Positions 1 to 10,866 are shown, counted from the first letter of the stretch. The stretch is DNA of 64,000 nt from Pseudohongiella sp. O18 (GCF_021729085.1 NZ_JAJSAR010000002.1:806001-870000), one strand, 5' to 3'. Notes: generated by a model not told the origin, from the letters alone. A program made the numbers and translations.

Positions 1-231
1 GCGGGCATCGCAGGAATCATGCGCCAGTTGGTGCTGACGCTGGCAGAGCAGCGTGGCTGGTCATTGGTCGTGGGGCAGCTGCCTGTTACGCAAATACAGG
101 GTTTTCAGGAAATGTTTGTCTGTAACTCCATCATCGGCATATGGCCGGTGAACTGTGTCTCAGTTGGCGGACAGGAGATCCTGTTTCCTCAACACCGTTT
201 TGCCAGAGAAATTCAGCAAGTTCTGGCATAA
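1..231 (+). CDS. pabC: Aminodeoxychorismate lyase, C-terminal end (partial)
   Basis: This is the last 76 codons of an open frame that enters from the left edge of the window. The visible part has the AGIAGIMR segment and, near the end, EMFVCNSIIGIWPV, which match the C-terminal part of PLP-dependent aminodeoxychorismate lyases of fold type IV. PabC releases pyruvate from 4-amino-4-deoxychorismate to give p-aminobenzoate for folate synthesis, in the cytoplasm. It stops 7 bases before mltG, and pabC-mltG-tmk-holB is a familiar gammaproteobacterial order. The PLP lysine lies outside the window, so activity cannot be judged. Confidence 0.85.
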   Translation, partial: AGIAGIMRQLVLTLAEQRGWSLVVGQLPVTQIQGFQEMFVCNSIIGIWPVNCVSVGGQEILFPQHRFAREIQQVLA

Positions 232-238
232 TGCCGCC

Positions 239-1270
239 ATGCTTTCTCTTTCCCGGCTTATCAAGTACTTCTGCGTCATGGTGGCACTGTGCATCAGTGC
301 GGCACTGCTTGGCTGGTTGAGCCTAAACCGCTATCTTGAATCACCGATAGGAGAGGGCGGTTCCTCCGCTGAAAGCATTGTGATCGACATCCCGGCGGGA
401 TTTGGGGTCAATCAGGTGGCCTCATTGTTACAACGCGAGGCGGGCCTCAAGTGGCCTCGTATATTCGCGGCCTGGACTCGTGCGCAGGGCCAGGATCGTT
501 CCATCCGCAGTGGTGAGTTTGCAATAGAGCCCTCGATGACACCGCCAGAGATTCTTGCCTTGCTGGTCTCCGGGCGGAATGTGCAATATCCGGTCACGCT
601 GGTTGAGGGTTGGACCATCGATCAGGCCCTGAGTCAGTTATGGGCCATTGACACGATTTCCAGCACGCTTCAGGGCCTGACGCACGAGGAGATTCTGGCA
701 CAACTGCAATCTCCCTATCCCGCTCTGGAAGGCAGCCTATTTCCTGATACCTATTTCCACACACGTGGCACAACCGATATTGATATTCTGCGACGCGCTA
801 ATCAGCGACTGCAGCAGACAATGAATGAGCTCTGGCCAGCGCGGGATGCGGCGCTACCATACGAGACCCCGTGGGAAGCGCTGATCATGGCCTCAATCAT
901 CGAGCGCGAGTCAGGGTACAATGCCGAAAAGAATGCAATCGCAGGCGTCTTTGTGCGCCGCCTGCAGCGAGGCATGCGCCTGCAATCGGACCCAACGGTA
1001 ATTTACGGGATGGGTGCCGAGTATCAGGGAAATATCAGGCGCCGCGATCTTGAGACGACCACGCCCTGGAACACATACCGGATTAACGGGCTTCCGCCTA
1101 CACCGATTGCCCTCAGCGGTCGGGCGTCGATAGAGGCAAGTCTGCACCCGGCAGAGGGAACGGCACTGTATTTCGTTTCCAGAGGCGATGGCAGTCATCA
1201 GTTTTCCGACACACTGGAAGAACACAACGCTGCTGTGCGTCAATACATTCTCAACCGCACGAGTGACTAG
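239..1270 (+). CDS. mltG: Endolytic murein transglycosylase MltG
   Basis: MltG cuts nascent peptidoglycan glycan strands at the inner membrane and is thought to set strand length. The product is 343 residues, close to the usual 340. One membrane segment lies at about residues 13-33, followed by a periplasmic region. The catalytic signature ASIIERESG places the acid glutamate at residue 222, and MRLQSDPTVIYGMG follows, as in the family. The open frame extends upstream to 155, but that would overlap pabC. The ATG at 239, 7 bases after the pabC stop, puts the membrane segment at the N-terminus. No strong ribosome-binding site is visible, so coupling to pabC translation is likely. Confidence 0.93.
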   Translation: MLSLSRLIKYFCVMVALCISAALLGWLSLNRYLESPIGEGGSSAESIVIDIPAGFGVNQVASLLQREAGLKWPRIFAAWTRAQGQDRSIRSGEFAIEPSMTPPEILALLVSGRNVQYPVTLVEGWTIDQALSQLWAIDTISSTLQGLTHEEILAQLQSPYPALEGSLFPDTYFHTRGTTDIDILRRANQRLQQTMNELWPARDAALPYETPWEALIMASIIERESGYNAEKNAIAGVFVRRLQRGMRLQSDPTVIYGMGAEYQGNIRRRDLETTTPWNTYRINGLPPTPIALSGRASIEASLHPAEGTALYFVSRGDGSHQFSDTLEEHNAAVRQYILNRTSD

Positions 1271-2946
<1,676 letters not shown>

Positions 2947-3007
2947 CTGCAACCGTTTCAGGTGACCGATCAAGGCATACAGCCAGCATGGAAGACAATA
3001 ATGACGC

Positions 3008-3391
3008 ATGGAGAATGGACTCTTGCAAACACTACTCGCCACGCCGGCTTATAAGCCACCGCGCCTTTTGAAGATCTACTTTGACGATCCGGCCATACTC
3101 GCCGCCTGCTACTTGCCGTTTCTCAAACAGGGTGGCCTGTTTATACCAGGAGACTATGACGAACTCAGCAGCGACGCGGTGATGCTGCTGTTGCGACTGC
3201 CGGGCGAATCCCAGGCCGAAATGCTGCGTCTTGACGTTGTCTGCAGCACACCGCTGGGTGTGCCGGGCAAACAGCCAGCCGGAATAGGGCTGGGCTTCAA
3301 CGCCGAGACCGCCGGGGCGGCCGCTCGAGTTCGGGAGATAATTTCGCCATTCAGCGCAGCCCAGGGCAGCGCTTTCCTGGGATCGTGGTAA
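3008..3391 (+). CDS. pilZ: Type IV pilus-associated PilZ protein
   Basis: 127 residues, matching the PilZ proteins encoded beside tmk-holB. The pattern FDDPAILAACYLPFLKQGGLF, residues roughly 25-45, and the later GKQPAGIGLGFN are typical of this group. Members are needed for type IV pilus assembly, with PilB and FimX as known partners in other bacteria. The canonical c-di-GMP-binding RxxxR arm is not visible, as is usual for this subgroup, so direct c-di-GMP binding is not expected. It follows holB by 61 bases. In Pseudomonas tatD follows here; in this window it does not. Confidence 0.85.
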   Translation: MENGLLQTLLATPAYKPPRLLKIYFDDPAILAACYLPFLKQGGLFIPGDYDELSSDAVMLLLRLPGESQAEMLRLDVVCSTPLGVPGKQPAGIGLGFNAETAGAAARVREIISPFSAAQGSAFLGSW

Positions 3392-3495
3392 ACTGTCTTC
3401 AGGACTTACCTTTCTCGAATTCACGAAGTGGTATTCGGTTCCGGCGGCCCAGGCCAAAGACCTGAACCTGACCTCTGCTCTCAGGAGAATACGCC

Positions 3496-4023
3496 ATGCC
3501 ATTGAAGTCAATGATAAAATTTGCGGGTCTGTGTATGCTGATGTGGCTTGTCAGCTGTTCACCAGACAATAATCCTGGCGTTGCCAGCGCAGCCGAGCAG
3601 CCCATTGCACTTGAGGTATACAAAAGCCCGACCTGTGGGTGTTGTGGCATGTGGGTAGACCACGCCTCAGCCCGGGGTTTCGCATTCACCGTCCAACATC
3701 TCGATAATGACGAGTTGACGCTTGAGAAACTGCGCCGCGGCATCGGCCTGCGCTATCACTCATGCCACACCGCCGTGGCAGAAGACGGGTCTGTTTTTGA
3801 AGGTCATGTCCCCGCCTACCTGATCCATCAGTTCCTGGCAGACAAACCGGAAAACGCAATTGGCCTGGCAGTACCTGGCATGCCAATCGGTAGCCCGGGA
3901 ATGGAAGTAGGCGACCGTTTTCAGCCTTACGACGTCTATCTGCTCAATGCCGATGGCACCGCTGAGGTCTATACTCATGTTGGAGACTTCGAGTCCCAGT
4001 ATCAGACGGCGTCAGTTGAATAA
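3496..4023 (+). CDS. Secreted DUF411 metal-binding lipoprotein
   Basis: 175 residues with a lipoprotein signal (LVSC lipobox, cysteine near residue 21) and a DUF411 domain. The domain shows YKSPTCGCCGMWVDH near residues 44-58, HSCHTA about 40 residues later, and GLAVPGMPIGSPGM. DUF411 proteins are small periplasmic proteins often found with copper or other metal resistance genes; the exact function is not established. A ribosome-binding site AGGAGA precedes the ATG at 3496. The 3-prime end overlaps the convergent oxidoreductase gene by 12 bases. The copper-type module at 7634-10866 is nearby but not in the same operon. Confidence 0.82.
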   Translation: MPLKSMIKFAGLCMLMWLVSCSPDNNPGVASAAEQPIALEVYKSPTCGCCGMWVDHASARGFAFTVQHLDNDELTLEKLRRGIGLRYHSCHTAVAEDGSVFEGHVPAYLIHQFLADKPENAIGLAVPGMPIGSPGMEVGDRFQPYDVYLLNADGTAEVYTHVGDFESQYQTASVE

Positions 4024-5187
4024 CTCAAGTTGCGAAACGCGCTCCGCGAGGTGTTTCGCGAGCGCGAGGCTGGCCGTCAGCCCCGGCGATTCAATCCCCA
4101 GCAAATGGATCGCCGCGCAGTCCTCAGTTTTCTGTTCAACAAGCTGGAAATCCTGAAAACCACTACCTGTGATGCGAGTGCGAATACCGGCATAGTCTGG
4201 CACCAGACGTGATTCATCCAGCGCGGGGAAATAACGTCGGATCTGTTCCGCGAACAATTCGCGCCGCGATGCATTCACGCTCAAATCCAGCCTCTCTTCA
4301 CTATTAATGTAGGGCGCCAGTTGCTCCACATCGGGCCCAAATCGACAGCTTCCAGCCATATCCAGTGTGGCGTGGATCCCCAGTCCATTGCCCGTTGGGT
4401 CAGGCACCGGATAGATCAGATGACTGAACGGCGAGCGCCCCTGATAGGTAAAATAATTGCCTTTTACCCATTTGATAGATGGTAGTGCCTGATTCGATGC
4501 GAAACCTGACTGGTGCAGGCGCTCTGCGATAGCAAGGGCACCCAGTCCGGCGCAATTGACCATCAAGCGGCAGGAAACCTGTGACGTTTCCGCACTGACG
4601 CGATGCCAGTTACTTATCAATTCAAGCTCCAGCCCTTTGCCACTGTCGCGGGGCCTGACATCGCCGAGACGGGTAGCCAGCGCCAACATGAGCCCATTTG
4701 CCTGTGCCTGCCCCAGTAGCGACCCCATGAATTCATGGCTATCGATGATGCCTGTACTGGGTGACCATAAGCCTGCGTCAGCCCTTACGAGGGGCTCGCG
4801 ACTTGCTATCTGGGAAGCATTCAGGCTCTGCAGATTCACAACCCCGCTGGCACGAGCATTCTCTGCGATTCTGTTTAGAGCTTCTTCCTCTCCTGACTGC
4901 GCCACAATCAGTTTGCCAATCTGACGGACCGGCACCTGGTACTGTCTGCAGTATTCGTACAGCAGGTCCCGACCGGCGATACAAAAGCGCGCTTTCAGGC
5001 TGTCGGGCGCATAATAAAGCCCTGCGTGTATTACTTCACTGTTGCGACTACTGGTGCCCTGACCAACGCTGTCAGCCTGTTCAATCAGGGCAATACTGGT
5101 ACCGGGCAATAACTGACTCAGCTGCCGCGCAATTGCCAGCCCGCAGACGCCAGCGCCGACAATGCAGATATCAACTTCGAAGTTCAA
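4012..5187 (-). CDS. FAD-dependent oxidoreductase, L-2-hydroxyglutarate oxidase-like
   Basis: 391 residues of the DAO/LhgO flavoprotein type. A dinucleotide-binding motif GAGVCGLAIARQLS starts about 8 residues from the N-terminus. SSRNSEVIHAGLYY and WVKGNYF are typical of the L-2-hydroxyglutarate dehydrogenase/oxidase group, so oxidation of a 2-hydroxy acid is inferred; the substrate is not proven. The frame is open to 5466, but that would overlap gor. A TTG at 5187, preceded by CAGGAA at about 6 bases, places the Rossmann motif at the N-terminus and is the preferred start. It is transcribed away from gor. Confidence 0.82.
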   Translation of the reverse strand: MNFEVDICIVGAGVCGLAIARQLSQLLPGTSIALIEQADSVGQGTSSRNSEVIHAGLYYAPDSLKARFCIAGRDLLYEYCRQYQVPVRQIGKLIVAQSGEEEALNRIAENARASGVVNLQSLNASQIASREPLVRADAGLWSPSTGIIDSHEFMGSLLGQAQANGLMLALATRLGDVRPRDSGKGLELELISNWHRVSAETSQVSCRLMVNCAGLGALAIAERLHQSGFASNQALPSIKWVKGNYFTYQGRSPFSHLIYPVPDPTGNGLGIHATLDMAGSCRFGPDVEQLAPYINSEERLDLSVNASRRELFAEQIRRYFPALDESRLVPDYAGIRTRITGSGFQDFQLVEQKTEDCAAIHLLGIESPGLTASLALAKHLAERVSQLELFN

Positions 5188-5289
5188 AAATTCCTGCCAG
5201 ATGATACGTTTTGTATCTGAATAATATGAAAAAAAAACCTCAGAGCATGTACAATGCCGTCTGATTACCGCGGAATAGACTATAACGTT

Positions 5290-6654
5290 ATGCCTGGATT
5301 CGACTACGACTTTTTTGTGATTGGCGCCGGTTCCGGTGGCGTACGAGCTGCCAGAATTGCTGCAGGGCTTGGCGCCCGGACGGCAATTGCCGAAGCACGC
5401 TTTATGGGAGGCACCTGCGTCAATGTTGGCTGCATCCCCAAAAAGCTTTATGCCTACGCTGCACATTTTGCCGCTGACTTTCAGGAAAGTGCTGCCTTCG
5501 GCTGGCAGGAATTTAGAAAACCGGATTTCGATTGGTCATCTCTGAAGTCTAATAAAGACAATGAAATCAAACGACTGAATGGCATTTACGAGGATCTTCT
5601 GAAAAATGCAGGTGTCACTCTATTGCGGGGTTATGCCACTTTCGAAGCGGCAAACACCATTCGCATAGCCAAGCAGACCGTGACCGCGGAGCACATTCTG
5701 ATTGCAACTGGTGGTCAACCCTGGATGCCAGACATCCCAGGCATCGAACACGCAATCAATTCCGACGACTTTTTTGAACTCACCGAACAACCACGCAGCG
5801 TAGCGATTGTCGGCGGGGGATTCATTGCCACCGAGCTGGCCGGGATTTTCAAGGGACTGGGCAGCCATGTCCACCTGATCCATCGCGGCGAACAATTGCT
5901 GAGCGGGTTTGACCAGGATATACGCAGTTTTTACACCAACTGCGCGAAGCGTGATTTTGATCTGCATTTAAATTCAGAAGTCAGCAAGATAAGCAAAACC
6001 AGTGATGGCGCCTGCCTTGTTGGCCTTTCTGACGGCAGCGAAATTGAGGTTGAAAAAGTACTGTTTGCCACCGGGCGACGGCCGGCAACCTCTGGACTGG
6101 GTCTGGATCGAGTAGGGGTGTCTACTGAAAAAAATGGCTCCATCATCGTTGATAGCGTTTTTGAGAGCAGTGTCAAAGGCATTTATGCCGTTGGCGACGT
6201 CATCAATCGTGTCAACCTGACACCTGTAGCACTGGGGCAGGGCCAGGTTCTGGCGCGCCGCCTTTTTGGCAATTCAGTCACTGACTACGCCTGGGACAAT
6301 ATTCCGTCAGCAGTTTTTAGCGACCCACAAATAGCGACAGTCGGTTTAACCGAAGCGCAGGCCCGCGCTGATTATTCAGAAATCGACATCTATCGCAGTC
6401 AGTTCAGACCATTAAAATACACGCTGAGCCGCAAAGAAAAATACAGTATGATGAAGCTCATCGTAGACAGAAAGAGCGATCGCGTCCTCGGACTACACAT
6501 GGTCGGAGACGACGCAGCAGAAATCGTGCAGGGGATGGCTGTAGCCATCAAGTGCGGCGCCACCAAGGCAGATTTTGATGCCACAGTTGGCATTCATCCC
6601 ACTGCGGCAGAGGAATTTGTAACCATGCGGGAGCCTGTGGCCAGTAAACAATAA
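5290..6654 (+). CDS. gor: Glutathione-disulfide reductase
   Basis: Reduces oxidised glutathione with NADPH. The protein is 454 residues, the usual length. It has the FAD motif VIGAGSGGVRAAR, the redox-active disulfide GGTCVNVGCIPKKL near residues 46-59, the NADPH-binding GGGFIATELAG, the FAD-contacting AVGDV, and the C-terminal HPTAAEEFV with the catalytic histidine. An ATG at 5254 would add 12 residues (MPSDYRGIDYNV); the start at 5290 matches family N-termini better. Neither has a strong ribosome-binding site. The stop overlaps the next gene by one base (TAATG). Confidence 0.93.
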   Translation: MPGFDYDFFVIGAGSGGVRAARIAAGLGARTAIAEARFMGGTCVNVGCIPKKLYAYAAHFAADFQESAAFGWQEFRKPDFDWSSLKSNKDNEIKRLNGIYEDLLKNAGVTLLRGYATFEAANTIRIAKQTVTAEHILIATGGQPWMPDIPGIEHAINSDDFFELTEQPRSVAIVGGGFIATELAGIFKGLGSHVHLIHRGEQLLSGFDQDIRSFYTNCAKRDFDLHLNSEVSKISKTSDGACLVGLSDGSEIEVEKVLFATGRRPATSGLGLDRVGVSTEKNGSIIVDSVFESSVKGIYAVGDVINRVNLTPVALGQGQVLARRLFGNSVTDYAWDNIPSAVFSDPQIATVGLTEAQARADYSEIDIYRSQFRPLKYTLSRKEKYSMMKLIVDRKSDRVLGLHMVGDDAAEIVQGMAVAIKCGATKADFDATVGIHPTAAEEFVTMREPVASKQ

Positions 6655-7637
6655 TGCCGAATCCTCAAGACACTGATCACCAGATTTATTACCGCGACGT
6701 CGTTTTTTACCGCCAGGTGCTTATAGCCGTTGCGCTCTGTGGCGTCACTGTGGCCATGCCATTTGCGGGATGGCACTTCATCTGGGGAAACCCGGTGATT
6801 ACCTACCTGCTGCTTCCTGTCATTGGGCTGCAGCTAGTGTCATTGTTGTTGCTGATTCGTCACGGTTTTAATCAGTGGATAGCCCTGTTTCTGGCATCCG
6901 TTCAGATGGGTGTGACCGTGATTATTAACATCCAGATGGGCGTTCTTGGGAGCTACTGGGTTATTGCGAGCGCCGTCGCCAACTACTACATCGTCAGTCG
7001 CAACATGGCTCTGGGCATCAACCTCATAGCCTGTATCACAGTGCTGCCATTGGCGTTTGAAAGTGGCGATATCATGTTCAGGTTTGCTATGGCCAACGCC
7101 ATGATCAATGTATTCCTGTATGCCTATGCCAGACAGCTCGAAACCAAAAATCGTGAACTTGAAGAATTGCTCACCAAGGATCCGTTGACCCGCGCCGGCA
7201 ATCGCACAGCTCTGGAGAACGCGCTTATCCGGGTAAAAAACCAGCATTTGCGCCACAACACGCCAGCCACCGTGTTGATGCTTGATCTGGATCACTTTAA
7301 AAAAATCAATGACACCGAAGGTCATACAGAGGGTGACAAAGTCCTGAAACGTCTGGCTGATCAGCTGCGGGCAAGGCTACGTGCAACAGATTCACTGTTC
7401 AGATACGGGGGCGAGGAATTTGTCATCATCGCTGACAACACCACATTGGACCAGGCCGCCTATCTGGCAGAAGACATTCGGCGCCGCGTCGAAAAGGCCA
7501 ATGAATTAACGGTATCCATTGGCCTGGCCGAACTGAAATCAGGTGAATCGACCGAGGATGTCGTATCGCGCGCCGATCAGGCTTTATACAAAGCCAAGCA
7601 GATGGGCCGCAACTGGGTTTGCTTCGACCCGGTTTAG
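6654..7637 (+). CDS. Membrane diguanylate cyclase (GGEEF)
   Basis: 327 residues. About six membrane segments fill residues 20-160 and form an unclassified MASE-like sensor. A GGDEF domain follows, with KDPLTRAGNR, LDLDHFKKINDTEGH, and an intact active site RYGGEEF. An I-site RATD lies five residues before GGEEF, so product inhibition is plausible. It should make c-di-GMP from GTP at the inner membrane. The start overlaps the gor stop by one base, suggesting cotranscription and perhaps a redox link. The 3-prime end overlaps the convergent multicopper oxidase gene by four bases. Confidence 0.9.
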   Translation: MPNPQDTDHQIYYRDVVFYRQVLIAVALCGVTVAMPFAGWHFIWGNPVITYLLLPVIGLQLVSLLLLIRHGFNQWIALFLASVQMGVTVIINIQMGVLGSYWVIASAVANYYIVSRNMALGINLIACITVLPLAFESGDIMFRFAMANAMINVFLYAYARQLETKNRELEELLTKDPLTRAGNRTALENALIRVKNQHLRHNTPATVLMLDLDHFKKINDTEGHTEGDKVLKRLADQLRARLRATDSLFRYGGEEFVIIADNTTLDQAAYLAEDIRRRVEKANELTVSIGLAELKSGESTEDVVSRADQALYKAKQMGRNWVCFDPV

Positions 7638-8923
7638 CTTGGCAAATCCTCAGGAGGGCCATCGACCCGGTAAGCCTGGGTCCCCTCTGGAATGCTAAAC
7701 CAGCCGTCAGGATCCAGCTCATCACCCTCATCACGAACCTTGATCAGGGTAAACATGCCACCCATTTCCATGGAGCCGAATGGACCCATGCCGCCCATCA
7801 TCGGCAAGGTATTCTCAGGACCTTGCATATGCCCCATGTCGATATGCATCTGATGTTCTGACATCCCGTGCTCGCCCATCGGCATATAGCCGGGGATCAG
7901 TTGTCTGATACGCCTCGCCACCTCTCTCTGGTTAACGCCGATGGTATTGGTGATGTCATGACCCATGGCATTCATGGTGTGGTGCGCCATATGACAATGC
8001 AGTGGCCAGTCGCCGGCGACAGCGTTGAACTCCAGATCACGGGTCTGACCTACACCGACCAGTTCGGTGACCTCTTTACGCCATAGCTCACGTGGCCAGC
8101 GACCGCCGTCAGAGCCGGTTACGTCGAACTGCACGCCATGCATGTGCATGGGATGGTTCCACATGGACAGATTGCCGATTCTCACCCGCACCCTTTCGCC
8201 TGTGCGCGCCATTAACGGAGCAATGGCTGGAAACACCTTGCTGTTCATGGTCCACAAATCGAAGTCGACCATGACACTGGGGTCCGGACGATAGGTACCG
8301 GGGTGCACAGCCCAGTTATGCAGCAGCAGGGCATAGTCCCGATCCACGGGCGGATTGCTACCCACGCGAGGGTGAATAATGAACATGCCCATCATTCCCA
8401 TGGCCATCTGCACCATCTCATCAGAGTGCGGATGGTACATGTGCGTGCCATGCTGTTTCAGTTCAAATTCATAGACCCAGGTTTCTCCAGGGTCAATCGC
8501 GCGCTGGGTCAGACCTGCCACGCCATCCATCCCAAATGGCAAAATAAGGCCGTGCCAGTGAATAGTGGTGGGTTCCTGCAGCCTGTTCGTCACATAGATG
8601 CGAACAAAATCACCTTCGACAGCTTCAATGGTGGGACCAGGTGTAGAGCCGTTATAGCCCCAGGCCTTTATTTTTGTTCCCGGTGCAAACTCGTGGTCCA
8701 CCTGCTCGGCAATAAGATGAAACTCCTTGACGCCATCACGCATCCGCCAGGGCAGGGTACGGCCGTTGGGCGTGACAACGGGCGTGTAGGGGAGAGCGTC
8801 GGTCGGGGTCAGATTGGCTTGTGCCAGCTCATCCAGTGCCGTTGGAGTCTGCGCACCTGCGCGGGAAACCAGACCTGCACCAAGCAAAGACGCTGCGCCG
8901 GCAATCATTTGTCGTCTGTTCAT
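7634..8923 (-). CDS. Tat-exported multicopper oxidase with Met-rich C-terminus
   Basis: 429 residues. The N-terminus MNRRQMIAGAASLLGAG has the twin arginines expected of a Tat signal. The first cupredoxin domain carries HWHG and HMYHPH. The last carries HPMHMHG and HCHMAHHTMNAM, which together supply all type 1, 2 and 3 copper ligands including an axial Met. A Met/His-rich tail (HQMHIDMGHMQG and MMGGMG) may bind extra copper. Periplasmic copper or phenol oxidation is likely, with Cu(I) oxidation the best guess from context. The start overlaps the upstream TolC-family gene by four bases (ATGA), so the two are translationally coupled. Confidence 0.9.
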   Translation of the reverse strand: MNRRQMIAGAASLLGAGLVSRAGAQTPTALDELAQANLTPTDALPYTPVVTPNGRTLPWRMRDGVKEFHLIAEQVDHEFAPGTKIKAWGYNGSTPGPTIEAVEGDFVRIYVTNRLQEPTTIHWHGLILPFGMDGVAGLTQRAIDPGETWVYEFELKQHGTHMYHPHSDEMVQMAMGMMGMFIIHPRVGSNPPVDRDYALLLHNWAVHPGTYRPDPSVMVDFDLWTMNSKVFPAIAPLMARTGERVRVRIGNLSMWNHPMHMHGVQFDVTGSDGGRWPRELWRKEVTELVGVGQTRDLEFNAVAGDWPLHCHMAHHTMNAMGHDITNTIGVNQREVARRIRQLIPGYMPMGEHGMSEHQMHIDMGHMQGPENTLPMMGGMGPFGSMEMGGMFTLIKVRDEGDELDPDGWFSIPEGTQAYRVDGPPEDLPS

Positions 8924-10326
8924 TGGAAGTCTCCTGTCTCAGCTACGTCGTCTGTGTCTATGCCTGTCAGTTTCAGTAGCAGGCTTTCTGCTTTCCAGTA
9001 GGCCAGCGTGTGCGCGACGTATTCGAGCTGTGCGTCAAACACCTGCTCCCGCAACGTCAGCAGTGAAAAAGTATCGCGCAACATAAAGTTGTACTCCTGC
9101 AGAGCCAGCTCCAACATGCGCTGATGGCGGGGCAGGTCTTCAGCATCCACCTGCCGGGCCAGCTCAGTCGCAGACCGCTTTGACATCAGTGCCTGCGAAA
9201 TAGTGTGCCGTGTCTCAGTTCTAGCCTGCTCAATCTGTGCCTGTAGAGAGGATCTCTGCGCCTTAATGTCTGCCAGGTGCGCATGCCCGCGATCAAACAA
9301 GGGGAGTTCGATGGATCCACCCAGTGCCAGCCTGCGCTCACTATTGGTCTCACGCTCAACACCAACCTTCACGGCACCATCAAGCAAACCGACCTGACGC
9401 TTTATCAAGCGCTCGGCAGCTAGTTGCTGATTCAGGGCTTCATCCAGCAGGCGCATACGGGGTTGAAATTGCTCGGCCAGGTTCATAGCCTGTCCCACGT
9501 CCATCAGTGATTGCTTGTCAGACTCAGGCACTTTGGGCAGCGAATCTGGTAATACGGGCAACTCATCCGGCATCAGACCCAGCAGGGATTGCAGTTCGCT
9601 GATCGCGATATCCGCTTCAAGTCTCGCTGCCTGCAGAGCTCGCTGCTGTCGCGCGTGCTCAGTCTCATAAACGAGAAAATCAAGCTCATTCAGGTTCCCC
9701 GCTGCCTGAACCTGCTGCGCAAACTCCAGCATGGCAAACGCCGTCTGATAAAGACCGTCGTGAACCGCCATCTGTTGTCTGCTCGCAACCGCGTTCAGCC
9801 AGGCCTGCCTGATCTGATGAAGGTACTCGGTCAGGTCATCCAGTACATCCAACTGATTAACCAGATGGACGGCACGTGCCCGGTCCAGACGGACCGAACG
9901 CGTCAACCAATCGGCCAATCCCAGCTCCAGTCCTGCTTCCAGCTGCCATCTGCCTGAGCCGGCCTCAGGTTCGAGGAAGCTTAGCTCAAATCCGGGATTT
10001 TCCAGCATTGATGCATTCCAGATTTCAGCCTGACTGCTTTGAAGTTCGGCAATCATGTGACTAACTCGAGGCGCGTTAGCGATTGCCCAGCGCTGCGCCT
10101 GACGCGGGTCCGGCCATTCCAACCCGACATTGGCTCCATCATTCGACGCGGGCTCTGTAGCCTGCTCTGACGAAACAATGAATTCAGGATCTGCGTTGAT
10201 ACCGGCAACAATAGCGGCCAATGGCGGCATCAGAGCAGCATCACTGGGAGGCTCCAGACTGCTGCAGCCTGCGAGAAACAAAATTAGTAATAGCGCGTAG
10301 CCGCGAGACTGTGAATTGATCATCAT
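8920..10326 (-). CDS. TolC/CusC-family outer-membrane efflux lipoprotein
   Basis: 468 residues with a lipoprotein signal ending LFLAGC. Two OEP-type repeats follow, rich in long heptad helices (the QAWLNAVASRQQ region and, later, SLQAQIEQARTE) and ending in a region with the LxLLTLREQVFDAQLEY pattern. It should form the outer-membrane channel of a tripartite pump or act in copper export. No adaptor or inner-membrane pump is encoded beside it; its partners are the downstream multicopper oxidase and the upstream small secreted protein. An AAGGG lies upstream of the start. Confidence 0.85.
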   Translation of the reverse strand: MMINSQSRGYALLLILFLAGCSSLEPPSDAALMPPLAAIVAGINADPEFIVSSEQATEPASNDGANVGLEWPDPRQAQRWAIANAPRVSHMIAELQSSQAEIWNASMLENPGFELSFLEPEAGSGRWQLEAGLELGLADWLTRSVRLDRARAVHLVNQLDVLDDLTEYLHQIRQAWLNAVASRQQMAVHDGLYQTAFAMLEFAQQVQAAGNLNELDFLVYETEHARQQRALQAARLEADIAISELQSLLGLMPDELPVLPDSLPKVPESDKQSLMDVGQAMNLAEQFQPRMRLLDEALNQQLAAERLIKRQVGLLDGAVKVGVERETNSERRLALGGSIELPLFDRGHAHLADIKAQRSSLQAQIEQARTETRHTISQALMSKRSATELARQVDAEDLPRHQRMLELALQEYNFMLRDTFSLLTLREQVFDAQLEYVAHTLAYWKAESLLLKLTGIDTDDVAETGDFQ

Positions 10327-10449
10327 CTAACCCTTTATACGTCCGGCGCTCGCAAGGAAGCACCAGCACGTCACAGATTCCAGAAACAGGCCCGCAGCGC
10401 ATAATCACAGCGTGATTGGCGGGTGACGTATCAAAAAAGCTTTAAAGGA

Positions 10450-10866
10450 TTAAAGGCAAGGAGGGCGGTGTGGCAGGTTTGTGTATCCAGGCAGCGTGAC
10501 AGACACGCCGGCATTGAGTGTTACATCCGCCTGGTCAGCTGTCAGTCGACCAGCGCCATGTTCATCAAAGCCAGGTTTGCTCTGGCATGAATTGATGCAA
10601 TGGCGGCACTCCAGCTCTAAGCCGGCACGATCACTGCTTTCATCGCCAGCTGATTTAATGATCGGGGGTTGCCCGTGACAGTCGGGACTGGCAGCTGATG
10701 ACAGATGCGAATCATGCTGTGCCGCGGCGTGTGACTGGAGCACTGCAACGTCCCGATGCTGCTCGCAGGCCAGCAGCCCACTGGCAAGCGCCTGGGATGG
10801 CAATACAAGCATCAAGATAAGGCTTATTGTCTTGATCAGTGATCGGGTTATCAATTGGATGTCCAC
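10450..10866 (-). CDS. Small secreted Cys/His-rich protein, unknown function
   Basis: 138 residues from a GTG start. A hydrophobic signal peptide (about residues 9-28, ending ALASG) is followed by a low-complexity mature part with CEQH, HAAAQHDSH, a CHG, and CRHCINSC. The cysteine and histidine spacing suggests metal binding, and the place at the head of the TolC/multicopper oxidase gene set suggests copper; both are inference. I do not recognise a named family. No good ribosome-binding site is visible before the GTG. The 123 bases between this gene and the TolC-family gene hold nothing I can identify. Confidence 0.6.
   Translation of the reverse strand: MDIQLITRSLIKTISLILMLVLPSQALASGLLACEQHRDVAVLQSHAAAQHDSHLSSAASPDCHGQPPIIKSAGDESSDRAGLELECRHCINSCQSKPGFDEHGAGRLTADQADVTLNAGVSVTLPGYTNLPHRPPCL

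Noticed and set aside
155-238. Upstream extension of mltG to 155
   Set aside because: It would overlap pabC by 77 bases and place extra residues before the membrane anchor. The ATG at 239 fits family length.
5188-5466. Upstream extension of the FAD oxidoreductase into gor
   Set aside because: The added residues have no family similarity and would overlap the divergent gor gene. The TTG at 5187 has a ribosome-binding site and puts the FAD motif at the N-terminus.
8303-9001. Open frame of 232 codons opposite the multicopper oxidase gene
   Set aside because: The oxidase has all copper motifs and a Tat signal. The antisense frame is a shadow that also crosses into the TolC-family gene.
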